Below are positions 22,933 to 34,800 of a DNA stretch of 64,000 nucleotides, piece after piece. Under the pieces are notes generated by a model, which searched no databases, was not told where the DNA came from, and worked only from the letters and a program-made list of their open reading frames with translations. The stretch is from the NCBI RefSeq assembly GCF_029962835.1, contig NC_080584.1, positions 78,148,862 through 78,212,861 on the forward strand. Direction: 5' to 3'. The stretch's first letter is position 1; every line of letters starts with the position of its first letter. The translations under genes and the position numbers were made by a program. Origin of the DNA: Magnolia sinica. Taxonomy: Eukaryota > Streptophyta > Magnoliopsida > Magnoliales > Magnoliaceae.

Positions 22933-22939
22933 TATATAA
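22933..22939 (+). promoter_or_regulatory. Possible TATA box without recognised gene
   Basis: TATATAA in 'cagctctatataaggatc'. The next 90 bases look like a plant leader ('atcacagagagagaag') and a possible donor 'gggtatgc' lies at about 23046. No protein-coding region downstream was recognised. It may start a non-coding transcript or mark a lost gene. Confidence 0.3.
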
Positions 22940-23109
22940 GGATCTTCCGTTTTTGGTTTTTCTCTACCAGAATCACAGAGAGAGAAGTTTGTATTTTGAT
23001 TCTTGCAAAGACTTTTGTATCTGTCAAACGACCTTAATTAGCTCCGGGTATGCTCTTCCCTTACTCCAAATTTTCTCTTCATTTTCCTTCTTATTCGTCT
23101 TCCCATCTA

Positions 23110-24640
23110 CGTGACATCGCATGATCCAGCATGGCCTGCATGTATGGTGATCGCCAGAGCTTTCCATTACTTGGTTTCTCACCTTGTAGATGCTAGGCAA
23201 CTTATCAGGTGGGCCATGACTTACAAAACAAATGAGCCGCTGGATATTGGCAATATTTTTAACAGGCCATCTACCTATTTCTACTATCTAGGACAAATAA
23301 CCTGTTGATGAGCTAGATTACTGTGGCGGATCAGTTACAATGTGGGACCTACCTGATGGACAGCTTGGTTCATGCACACATTTGAGCCAGTGACACATGT
23401 ATGGGCTAAGCAAAACACAGAAAGCTCTCATAGCACAAAGTTTGAGAACACAATAGTTGCATGGATTTTGTTGCCATTTACATCACCTATATGTATATGT
23501 ACCATCCATTGGGTCAGTTCACTGTCCTTTCACAACAGTTGAAACATTACAGCAAAAGAATGGTCTTAAACATCTGTGAGTGAACCTATCTTGTATGAAT
23601 GATCTGACCATCCATTTTGTATGCAACCGACTGGAAGGTTTGGATCACTTGGCAGGTGTGATTTTTCAGGGATCCTAGAAATAGTGGACCTAACAAACAG
23701 TCCATACAGGTGATGTGGACGCCCACTGTCCAAATGAAACTACATGCATGGAAGGTTCCCTTTCACTTAGCCATGTTGATCATTGCTCTAATATTAGATA
23801 ATCACATGGTTTGAAGGGATCCCATGGAACTAGTTGTAACTGATACATTAATTGAACCGTTTTGTTCATTGAATTTCACATGCTCATGAGATGTATGAAG
23901 TGGGACGTGCAAGATTTGGTGGCCCTATGTGGGTGGACCATTTGAATGAACATTGGATGAAATTAAATAAAGGTCCGAATAATCTATGCTTAGAAATTGT
24001 TGGTAGTAAATATTATCCTATTTCCTAACCATCTATGATAAAGGATTCATGGGCAAAACGACAATGAGATGAAAATTTTCATAGGAAAAAGGTATTTACT
24101 TGAGAACTCTGTTGATAGAAGTTACTTGTTGACATTGTCGGTACTTCGTTAATTGACGTTAGTTGGTTGTTGACATTGTTGGTAGATAGTGATTATTTTT
24201 CTTTGGTTTTGTATTGTCTTTTTGAAAGCTCATGTGCTATCAAAATAGCTATTGAATGTAAACTTAAGCATGTCCTGATGTAAAGCATTTTTCTAGTTTT
24301 TTAATGTGTTGGGTGTCTTGTGCATAAATACCTTGCATTTGTATAGGGGTATAATGGCATTCCTCTTACCATGTTTAGATAAATCTTTTTTTATATCCAT
24401 ACATCAATCCCCCAATCTTTTATAAAAAGAATATCTATTGAATGGATATATATGTTTTCGAACTAGTTGATGTAAATCAGGTCACATGGAAGGGTGTTGT
24501 GCAAATCATGTCCACCTGTATGCAATGCTTTAGTATGGATAGTTTATGTTTCAAAAATCATTCTATGTGATAATGCTACCCATTTGATTGGCCATTAAGG
24601 TGATGGCGAAAAATATAAATAATTAAAAGGTGAGAGCACA
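23110..24640. other. Non-coding stretch, partly repeat-like
   Basis: Phrases such as 'caggtgggccatgac' and 'gggacctacctgatggacag' recall the GGGCCCACC repeats, but I found no paired ends. No coding frame is supported. Confidence 0.3.
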
Positions 24641-25480
24641 CCAGCTATAATTGTATTATGAAAAGAGGCATGTACAAGCACTCCATGCCGGACAATTCCT
24701 AGGTCCACTAACTCTATGAAGAAAACCGACATGCAATTCTATACATCTCACACTTCCTCAAAAATTAAAAATAAACAAAAAATACAATCCTAATATACAG
24801 ATGTTGCCAAGTCCCACATGATTCAGTAAGAGATGACCTTTAAACACCCCTGGATTACCTCCTTGCTAGAGTACATTCTATGACATCCCCCTGTATTGCC
24901 CAACCCTACAAGCCCATCCATAACCACATTGTTCTCACAATAAATGAGACGCAACTTGGACAACATCTTTCCAAAAAATTCTCTAATTTCCACCCAGAGA
25001 TACCATACACGCCACGATATGTATTTCTCTTTATTTAGGCATTTCACAAGAATTTTCGAGTCACTCTCCACATGCACTTGGTGCAAACTTATTTTTTCGC
25101 AACTTCTTGACCATCAAGCATGTCCCCTGCTTCCACGATCATGCTTGAACCCTAAATGTAGTAGTTCGAAAATTGAAGATCTCCTAACCATAGTGATTCC
25201 TACAAACACCCCTGCCACCACTCTCTCCTAGATTTTTCCTTGACAACCTATTTACATTTAGCGTCACCCATCCTAATTTTGGCTTCTCCCACTTGGGTGC
25301 CATTATCCCATAAATGAGCTGCCTCCTTGTGAGAATTTCCAATAACTTTAAGAAAAGGGCATCCGAGAATAAATCCTCCTTTTTAGAGGATTGCCAACCC
25401 CTAAATTTCTAATCCATCCATTTACTTTCTTCATAATGCATCTTCAGTCACCCACTTCTCATTACCTTTCATTGCATTTC
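24640..25480 (-). mobile_element. L1-type LINE 3' end, degraded (LINE C)
   Basis: On the reverse strand a frame at 25086-24823 reads HVESDSKILVKCLNKE, then WRVWYLWVEIREF and NNVVMDGLVGLGN. This is the second half of a LINE RNase H: the ESDS acidic site and the NVV.DGL last site. The first half, toward 25350, is broken up. It belongs to the same general group as LINEs A, B and D. The ends are approximate. Confidence 0.6.
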
Positions 25481-25616
25481 TATTAGAATATTTGAAATGT
25501 AAAAGAATATAAAAGTTTAAAGAAAATCATTTTAGATTTTAGTCCTATGATTCTAATTTAGATATTATGAAGTTTCTATAAAAGGAAAAAACAACTAATA
25601 TAGCTACAATTACCAT

Positions 25617-26638
25617 AGCTAGCGAGGTGTGTCTCCATTTTTCCCGCATCTTTGACATTCCCTACATCCCTAACCAATCCATCCATCAAAGGATTTCCTA
25701 CTGGTTCTTGAGGGCGGCCCGAACCTCTCGCATTAAGCAGCTCTTGGGCCTCACCCCCTCTTTCATTTGTTAGGAGTTATGGCTTAGTCGTAACGACTCC
25801 AGATTTGAAGGGACCATCATGTCTAGCAGGAAAATCATCTCCAAAGTTACTAAATGGATCTAGGAAGTTGGCATCCACTTGCCAAATAGCGATGCTCCCT
25901 CCCTCAGCAATGCGGCTATTCTTCAGGCTCTCCATATAGCCAAATCCAGCCCTGCTCATCCTGAGAGACCGATGATAGTTAAATGGAATAGACCTCCTTC
26001 CAGCTGGCTCAAGCTAAATGTGGATGGATCTTCTCGTGGCAATCCGGGGGCCAGTGGAGGGGGTGGCGCTTGTAGAGACTCCAAGGGCAGTCTTATTTTC
26101 GCATTTCACAGACACTATGGCATTGCAATGAACACGAGTGTGGAAGCTCAAGCCATGCTTGATGGCATAGTCTTATGTTTGAATCTGGAGCTTTCTTTCA
26201 TTCAGGTGGAATCAGACTCGAAAATGGTGGTCGACGTAGCGTTGAATCTATTGGCTCAATGCCCGTGGAACCTTTGGTACAGGATGGGGCTGATCCACCA
26301 CCTTTCTAGCCTGCTCAACCTCAGGTTTCTCCACACCTACTGTCAGGGTAATTCAGTTGCCAACGCATTGGCTAGACTAGCAAGTGAAGGTCACGCCAAC
26401 CAATTCTTTCTCTCCCAGGATGGGCTTCCTAGGAGCATCAGGGGATCTCTGTTCCTCGATAACACCGGTCTTGGCAACCTTAGATAGCACTATTGGTTAG
26501 CGGATCTTATGTATAGCTTGTGTGTGCAGATATGATAAGCTCAGCCCAATCCTTTTTGTTGGGGCCGACCTGAATGGCTGTAACCTTTTCCTATGAATAG
26601 AAGAATTCCTGTTTGTTTTTTTTTTTTTTTTTTTAAAG
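25617..26638 (+). mobile_element. 5'-truncated LINE with 14-bp TSD and poly-T tail (LINE B)
   Basis: Exact 14-base repeats 'gctacaattaccat' flank the element at 25603-25616 and 26639-26652, which fixes both ends. It contains only the tail of ORF2: a zf-RVT remnant with ELWLSRNDSRFEG-like residues near 25775-25805, then RNase H. The coding strand ends in a run of about 20 T followed by 'aaag'. A poly-A end would be usual for plant L1 elements, so a coding-strand poly-T end is odd. Confidence 0.88.
25879..26487 (+). pseudogene. LINE B RNase H domain frame
   Basis: A 202-codon open frame. RNase H residues: D49 (NVDGSSRGNPG), E89 (SVEAQA), D113 (ESDSKM). The fourth site reads SVANALARLAS, so the usual Asp of the N..AD.LA motif is Asn163. 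The real polyprotein frame begins upstream, so the ATG at 25879 is only an internal Met. It is well preserved compared with LINE A, which suggests it is younger. Without a reverse transcriptase the copy cannot move by itself. Confidence 0.75.
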
Positions 26639-26848
26639 GCTACAATTACCATGATCAAATCAGTGACAAACTATCAAGTTGTCATGTCGGTCATCCAACA
26701 AGAAGGTCTCTATTTGATCTACCTTAGCAAAAAGAGAATATGAAATGCAAAACATTAACCGTAGAGTAGGGCTAAGGAGATGCACAAAGCCAACTAAGGT
26801 GGACTTTACATGTGTAAAATGTGTAATGTAATGGAGTGAAGGAGAGAA

Positions 26849-26850
<2 letters not shown>

Positions 26851-26892
<42 letters not shown>
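26851..26892. repeat. (TC)n microsatellite
   Basis: About 20 TC units. Confidence 0.9.
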
Positions 26893-26894
<2 letters not shown>

Positions 26895-27899
26895 ATGTGA
26901 TGCCCAATGGAGCATGAACATCTATGGCTTTCTCTCTCTCTAAACTCTTTAGGATAAGATCTATTTATAAAGAATTTGGATTTCAAGAAGAAATACTACG
27001 TACTACGATACTTTACCACCCTATATTCGTTCATACGGTCCATTACATTGGACGTATATGATCTTGCCTTACTATTTATTAAATATTTAATCTAATCCCT
27101 CCACTGTGACAGTTATCTACCATTGATCAAACTCTATGCAAATTAAGTGATAGACCATACAATCTAATCAATCAGAGTATCATTAAGTGTAATCAATTTT
27201 TTTAACAATTAAAAGAGTAGTCTAACAATTAAAAATGTTATAAAAGCTTTTGAGTGTTAGACCAATTAGAGAAACCACTTGATGATATTTGATCTCTAAG
27301 ATATAATTCATAATAGTTCATTAGAAACCAATGAATCCTTTGTTGAGCCATGTGAGCTTCAACCAAACCTAATGTATATAACCAGCTACACTCACTTTTG
27401 TTAGCAATAAGATGACCTCATAAAGTGAACTAAAGTACATGTAGTAAAAACCTTGAACTTCTCACATGTTCATAGGTCTAAGGATTATTCAAATATAGTA
27501 TATCCACAAGTCGATTATAGTCCAAGCATGATGGGCCTCCCAGTCTAGAGAGTTAAATTGATCCGCCAATGTAAGTGTCCAATAAGTCCAACACTAGGAG
27601 CTTATTTCAATGGCACACTCAAACTCCAATGTGGGATAGGGAGAAAGCAACCTACTCACCATAGAACCCGATGGTGGAGACCTTTCATTCTAGGTCGTCA
27701 CTAGTGCCCTTACATAACCACATATAATAACAACCACGGGTCTGTCCTTTAACCTACAAGGTAGTGATTGAATTATTGGAGCTAATGCCCTAAAAAACCA
27801 ATGTACACTCTAATCCACTAGTCATGTGGATGAGACAGGATCCATCTCAGCCATTAGTCTAGATGACCATTGGTCCTTTTTTTTTTTTTAAAGGAACCA

Positions 27900-27901
<2 letters not shown>

Positions 27902-27938
<37 letters not shown>
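27902..27938. repeat. (GT)n microsatellite
   Basis: About 18 GT units next to a poly-T tract. Confidence 0.9.
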
Positions 27939-27941
<3 letters not shown>

Positions 27942-28059
27942 TCAAAAGGAGCTGTACACTGAATGGATGGGCTTGCTGGTAAAAAAGGAGAAGTAGGCCC
28001 AAATAAGAAGTTGAAGCAACAAAAGCCCATTACATCTCATGTAAGTACCCTAATCCTAC

Positions 28060-30733
28060 TTTGTCCAAGAAGAGAAGTCTTCTGATGACCGGGGGGAGAT
28101 CAGACGAGGTTCGGAAGACTCAGTGAGCCTGACTGCTATTACCCCTCCTAGCAAGCCCATCAGAAACCACATTGGCTTCTCTAGGGGTGTAGGAAATACA
28201 GAAATCCATAATGGCCTTGAGGGCCTTAATTCTGACCCACCAATACCACAGGCCCCAGGAGAGGGTGCTCTGATTATTCATGGCATCAACCATCACTTTG
28301 GAGTCGCTGACTAACTCCACCTTCATGAAGCCCTGCTCCTTGCAGCAAGAAAGCCCTTCCCAAATCACCTTAGCTTCAACCCAACTATTTGAGTCGAAGC
28401 CATAACCCGAAGAGAAGGCAAAGATGAAAGCCCCGTCGCAGCCTCTAACAACCCCACCACCTCTTGAGCTGCCTAGATTTCCTAGGGCAGATCCGTCAAC
28501 ATTAACCTTGATATGTCCTTGGGGAGGGGTGGTCCATTTGACCACACGGACCTGCTTCGGGCTAGCAGCCTTCCTAGAGAGGCCCAAACATTTCATGGCA
28601 AAAGCAGAGGAGCGACGAACCACATGCGGGAGGGGGAGGAGGACCGTGAGTCTCTAGATCCAGTTGGACACTTTGGAAATAACCCATTAAGGTGAGAGCA
28701 CTGTCTCCTCCATGCGGGCTGCATTCCTGGCCAACCAGAGTTCCTAGAAAATGAGGGATAGGGTTAGCCCTTTAAGGGAGAGCAACTGATCAGACCCCGA
28801 AGCTATGGCCCACCAGGAGGTGGCACACCGAAAGGCGGAGCAACGCACGTGAGCTGGGGCACCAAAACAAGACCTAAAAAAATCTCACACCTTTTCAGCT
28901 AGAGCACTAAAAGAGAAGACATGATCTATCAATTCTATAGAAGAAGCCTAAGAGGGACAGCAGACGCACATGGAAGCAAGGGGGATACCTTTAGCCTGCA
29001 ATTTAATGTCCATAGGAATCGCCTTCTTGATGATCTTCCAGGAGAGCAATGAAATTTTGGGGGGAAGATTTAGGTGCCATACCCACTTAGACCAGGCTAC
29101 TCTCGTCCTACTAGGATGGGAGGCACCCTAAGATGATTTGATGTTGAATTCGCCAGAGTTAGACAAAGTCCAGACCTGACGGTCGAGCATGGAGGAGGTG
29201 CAAAGGCCCTCGTCCGTAATGTGGTGCAAAACCAGTTGAGGGAGGAATTCTCGGGCCATTAAAGGATCATGTCATCTATCAGGACCCAACCAATCATGAA
29301 CCAACTGCAGATACAAGGGAGGGGGCCACGAGGACCATTCTTTGTGAGGGCCCAATCCTGACCATTCATCATCCCAGAAGTGGCAGTCGCCTCTCCTTAT
29401 TATCTAGCGAGAATATGCGATATAAGGGAATAGATGGAAAATTTTCTTCCAAAGTGGGGAGGCCGTCGATGATCTGTTGGCTTCCCCCTGATCAGCCAAA
29501 TCAACGAGGTATTTGGAGTTCATAAATTCGGCCCAGCAGCTACCCAATTTCCTGCACAAAATCATTCAAGCCATCTTTGCTCAGAAGGCCTGCATGATGC
29601 TTCTAAAATTCTTCACACCTAGCCCACCTTTGGACTTCACGGGAGAGATAGCTTTCCAATTGACCCAGTGGTAATGTTTGCGAGAGCCCTCCCAACCCCA
29701 GAAGAAATTAGTAATCGCTTTTGGAAGATCCCCAAGAATGGTCAAAGGAATATCAGTGGTTGCCATGGTATGGACCGGAATGCTAGTCAAGACATGGTTG
29801 ATAAGGGTGAGCCTACCTGCTTACGAAAGAATACGACTTTTCCAACCTGAAATTCTAGTTGTAAACTTCTCTAGGATGTGCCGGAAGTAGAGCTTGCGTG
29901 ATCTACCATTGAAAATTGGGATTCCCATATAGGTGAAGGGAGAAGATCCCAAGTTGAATCCCAGGATGTGCATTGGATAGCCCTTGCGTGGGTCACCGAT
30001 CTGCTGGAAGACAAGAAGAAAATGCTCTTATGGGTGTTGATTTTCAGGCTCGAGGCGCGCTAGAAGTGGGAAAGGAACTCTGAAAACCGTCGAAGAGAGT
30101 TGGAGGACCCGTTAGCAAGTAGAACTGTGTTGTCAACAAACAGTAGGTAGGAGACAATGGAGCAGTTCTTGAAGGTCTGAAAGGGGTGACAAGTACCAGA
30201 GTCGATCAAGCGCCTATAGCCTCTACCTAAGGCCTCAGCTCTAATGATAAAGAGAGTTGGGGAGATAAGATCTTCTTGGCAAAGCCCATGAGAGGATTTG
30301 AAGAAGCCAGAGGGGACACCATTGATAAGGATAGAAAACCAAGAATTGTTCCAACGCTTTTCAACCAGCTCAATCCATGAACCGCAGAATCTGAATTTAC
30401 CCAGAACTGCTTTGAGAAAGGCCTAGTAAAGCTTGTCGTAGGCTTTTTCCATATCGAGCTTAATAAGGATGTTCTTGCCTCTTACTTTCCTGCCGATATC
30501 CCGGAAGATCTCCTAGGCTAATGCACAATTTTCCACAATAGATCTGCCTTTGACGAACGCTCCCTGTTCAGCAAAAATGATATGTGAGAGAATGCTACCA
30601 AGCCTATTAGTAATAACTTTAGTAAAAAATCTTATAGACACAATTGCATAGACTAATAGGACAAAAATCAGAAAATTGCATAGGAGCGGGAGATTTAGGA
30701 ATCAGACATATATGGGTTCCTTCTTGAACATAT
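28060..30733 (-). mobile_element. L1-type LINE with RT, zf-RVT and RNase H (LINE D)
   Basis: This is the longest LINE copy here. On the reverse strand from about 30730 down, the reverse transcriptase reads (in several frames) ICLIPKSPAP, FRPISLCN-type, LIKLDMEKAYDK, and then a FVDNTVLLAN segment near 30130 where FADD is usual. Next come GIPIF.GRSRK and the PVKSKGGLGVKNF stretch near 29620, the zf-RVT region at about 29500-28740, and an intact RNase H frame. The endonuclease and ORF1 are missing (5' truncation near 30733). There are several frameshifts and stops in the RT part. No target duplication was found. Confidence 0.82.
28120..28623 (-). pseudogene. LINE D RNase H domain frame
   Basis: A 167-codon frame with a full set of RNase H acids: D43 (NVDGSALGN), E83 (WVEAKV), D107 (VSDSKV) and D155 (NVVSDGLARR). 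It is the best-kept RNase H of the four LINE copies. The true frame runs on from the zf-RVT region upstream, so the ATG used here is internal. Its role would be to remove RNA from the RNA/DNA hybrid during LINE copying. This copy is 5'-truncated and not autonomous. Confidence 0.75.
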
Positions 30734-32290
30734 GTTATGTCTTAGACGTATTTATTGTTACATTAGTTATTATTCATTGGATTATTTGAGAAGTACATGG
30801 CATATCTTCTACCCCTATAGAACTTAAGATTGGACATAGTGGTCATTGAACGAGGTGAGTTATATTCCATGGATCTAAGTACCCATATGAATCATGACCA
30901 ACTCAAATATTTAGTTAATGTATACAAACATTGATCTTAGAAATGTATGGTCTTCTTGTTTTAGAAAAATACTTTAGTTAGTATAAAAGGTCTCCATCAT
31001 AGGGCACCAACTTGGTGTTGGTCATTCCTTTTGCCCTTAATCTACATAGGAGTGTGAGTATGTCATGAATATGGGATCCTGGTGTGGATCCTTAGGCACT
31101 CACATTGGTGGATCGAGGTTGAAGTCAACATTAATTGATAGGGGCCCATTAGCCTAGACTATGATCATAAGATTAAGGAATTGATTATTCACATTAATTG
31201 ATTAAATCCTTAGGCTTGAGGATGTGTGAGGGTCTTAGATCTTGATTAAGCAGCTTTAATTCACTTTATAAGGCAACATAGAGGCCATTGAAAATGGGTG
31301 ATGATGGGCACGTCCATAAGAATTCATGGATTCTCATATGAGCCACTAATGGATTTACTAGTTTTACCATGAAACTTATTTAAGGCGAAATCATGATATA
31401 TCAATAATTCATCAAGTGATTTTTTAGTTGGACCCCATACTAAGAAGATTTTATCAACTTGTGGAAGGTTTTTAACAATTGAAGTTTTATTTTAATTGTT
31501 AAAATTACTTTGATCACAAATGATGATGAGCTGATTCATTTCTAAAGTTACTTTGATTACACTTGATGATCTAATGGTCCATTATATGATCAACATGGGA
31601 TCTGAATCATATATTGATGGGTTTGATTATGGAGGGATTGGATCACAAATTCGTGAATGAGAGGGGAGGACTAACATGCTACCTTCATAGTAGGGTATAC
31701 CGAAGTCCATAGGGTGGTGGAGCATTATACTGGTGGGCTTTCTTCATATGTAAATGCCCTTGATAGTGGAGGGAATAGATCACAGGTATATACATGATAG
31801 AGGTGGATTAACGAACTTTCTTTACAGTAAAGTAAATCAAAATTCGAAGGGTGGTGGAACACCATATTGAGTGCAGCGATTAAAATCATAACCCCTCTTT
31901 ATATATTAATCGTATTAAAAAGGGGAGTCACCTAAGAAAAGAGAGCTTGGATGTCCCCTTCCCATACTCCTCTCAGGACATTTGCACCTTGTCAAAGAGA
32001 AGAATGAGTGAGGGAGGGAGAGATGAAGAGATGTTCTTCCTTCATTGCTTCCACCATATTCATCTTTGCTTTATACTTCTCTTTGTGGTTGATTTAGTGG
32101 ATTGTTAACATGTTTTTATAGTTCCTATCAATGATAAAGTGTGTTCTCTCTTGGGCTCCTTCATCTGCAATAGATCAAGGAGAGACTCCTTAGTTTAGGA
32201 GATCGATATCTACAGATCTGCAAAACATAGTTATATATGCACTCACCAAATTTAGGTATGATCATGATCATCTATATATTTATTTGATTT
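30734..32290 (+). repeat. Possible long LTR, old
   Basis: It begins TGTTATGTC. Near 32288 a TTGATATCAC motif loosely resembles a tRNA-Met primer-binding site. The interior has inverted-order similarity to 26.7-28.0 kb. The length of about 1.5 kb would suit a long-LTR plant retroelement. No internal coding region was found behind it. Confidence 0.35.
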
Positions 32291-34800
32291 AGAAATTTGA
32301 TATCACTATAATTGGAGTTTCCTAAGGCAGGTTCCTTATTAAAATTATACAATATACAATTTCGTTATGTGTACCTTCATGGACCTAATAAGAATAACAT
32401 GATCCTGAGATCGATGGCCCACAACTCTCCCTTAGTCAGTGACTGGTATATTCAATCTCAAGCTCCTAAAGATGACTATAGGAATTCTTCTTCTTTAACC
32501 CATGTTCATATATATGTTTGAACTATCCCCACATATTAAATATAACATTATAATTATGACATGTCCATCTTGGACCCATGGTCGTCATGATCTATCGGTA
32601 AGTTCATTAATATTTGTTGGTGAAAATTATATGTTGTAATTGGTATATGCTTATTTAGTAGAGAGTTGTGTTAAAGGCATTTTGATGCCATGCTCGTTAT
32701 GTTAGATGAAAAATTGACCAAGTGAGAAATAACACCTTGGCCTCTTCATTAGTTATAGGGGTGTTAGCTAGAGGTGTCATTTAGTCATACTTGGTGTCAT
32801 GGGTAGATCATGAGAAGCAGTCGCATTTAATAGTCAATTAGCTAGAAAGACAAAAATTAAAAATGAAAAAAATGGATGGATCAATATATAAACACTCTAA
32901 TGGCTTGATAGCATCGTCTAATTACAGTAGTTCTTGAGAGTTTTTCAAATATTTATTTATTCATGAATGCAGGTGGTTGCTAATCACACTTGTAAAGAAA
33001 ATTACACTAGGTAGCTTTCATTAATGTTTGGGGTTCTTTTACATTCAAGGTTGTGGTATGGCAATGAGTCTTAGTTTCATATTTAAAGAAAATCTTTGAT
33101 TATAAGGTAAACCCTTGAACAAAGATGGTCATGATAGCCATGGGCGTACATAAAAAATTGTGTCATCAATGCTGTGGAGACTTATATAGCAAGAGTTGTA
33201 AAGAAGAAAGGTGGTGCCCCTTGCCTAGTGCTAACCATATGAGGGAGGTTAGTGCAAGGTCGTATAGGCTGCTTGAAGGTTGTTTGTATTTATAACCGAC
33301 TTGTTATCTAGTGGAGAACTCTATGCATAGGCACAACTAGCATTGGAGTTACTACACTTGCACACAACTCTTAATTTAACTAGTGTATGGTGTTGGTTAG
33401 AACCTAGCCTGCTAGCGAGCCTTCCCTCCTCATAGGTGCCCCAACACATGGCATAAGGCTTCCATTCAAGGGTGGTGAAAAGTTCAGGCAGATCGAGGCT
33501 CACCTCATCTAATAAGGTAGTGTCGATGCCTAAAGTTCCAATCGTCTTCTTTTTCTATCAATGTTCAGATCCAACTGTATCCTTAAGTCCAATTGTGTCC
33601 AAAGTCATTTAATGTCTATACTGCAACAATGTCCAATGTTCAACCCCTTTTAAATGAATATCTTAGGATTTTTATAGGTGTAGGTAGGCTAAAGGTTCAT
33701 TGCACCGGCTTCTTTACACCCTTGTCGGGTTTCTAGTTTTAATGTCTCTCCATTGGTTTATGATTTTGTCTTGCACGTGTCAAGAGTTTTTTTTTTCCCA
33801 ATTTTCTACTTCTTGGCATAGCAAGATGATGTCATCTTCTAGGGAATGATTATGGTGTCTATTAATATATTAAGGCTTGCTTTGGCTAAGTGTCAAAATT
33901 CATGTGTCAATAGATGCTCCCCACTACTCGATGTGATGAAGTGCTATTGGCACCTCTGGATGTCGCTGCATAGGGAGAGTGCCTAGGTGCATCATAGCAA
34001 CTAAGCATTTTTGAGCAAGCATTTTAATGACCATAAAGGTTTAGCCTTTCTCTCCAACTATGACTAAGGGCCTTGGCTCTCTGGCATTGACACTTGTGGC
34101 GGAAGGTTAGATGGCATCAACATTGTTAAGGGTTTAGGCAATGGTGAAGTGGATGACTGAGGGTATAACATGAAGGATGACACATGTGGCACTACAAACA
34201 TGGTGTGAGAGAGAGTGTCCAAGCTTGAAAGGGCTAGGAGCAGGTCCTTTTCCATGGCTCTAAGAGAGAAGAAAGTAAAAAAGCTGCTAGTGTAGGCTAC
34301 TTCTTCGTGTGGGCGACCTTTGAGCAAAGGTCCCAACTGAGTGTGAAGTAGCATTAGGGCCATCTGATGCTCCACGGAAGAAGTCACAAGCTCGAGTGAC
34401 TTATTCTAGGGCAGTGATTGTTGTATTCATATAAGCTCATGGGCCTATTCTAGCGAGGGCAGTGGTGGCGGTGCAGTCTTGAGATTCAAGGGGAAGATAC
34501 AATTTGACTCATTTTAAGGTTTTCCCTTAGGAAATGTTGCTCAATGTGAGCTTTTTTCCTCATGCTTACTTGTAAGCAATTCTTCTAACAATACTAGCTG
34601 TCGATCTTATATGTCTTCATAAAAGGGAATAGTTAAAGACCTCTCATGGGTGGTGGCCAACGTTGAGATCTCAGGGGTAAGGCTAAGGGTTGTTTTGGGT
34701 CAAAGTCAGGTCACCAAGGTACCTCATTTACCTATTCTTCTCTTCCTTGATGCTCAAGTCTTCATTTGTCTTTGGTCTTCAACTTTCAAGGGTTCAATCG
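32290..34800. other. No recognised gene or element
   Basis: AT-rich sequence with only short frames (for example 33321-33503 and 34064-34387 on the reverse strand), none resembling a known family. It may be decayed retroelement internal DNA. Confidence 0.3.

Larger units (their letters stand above)
26655..28060. other. LTR-like arm, non-coding
   Basis: No coding frame. It has a (TC)n run at about 26851-26892 and a (GT)n run at about 27902-27938. It shares ordered short matches, in inverted orientation, with 30734-32010, for example 'tttaacaatt', 'taatccctccac', 'ataaagtgaa' and 'gatggagacctt'. Probably an old LTR of the same family as the 30.7-32.3 kb arm. Confidence 0.4.

Noticed and set aside
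26655-32290. One large TIR transposon with kb-long inverted ends
   Set aside because: The arms are only patchily similar, the outer ends do not match, no target duplication was seen, and LTR-like features explain the arms better.
34064-34387. 107-residue reverse-strand frame
   Set aside because: No domain, no promoter, and sits in decayed repeat-like DNA.
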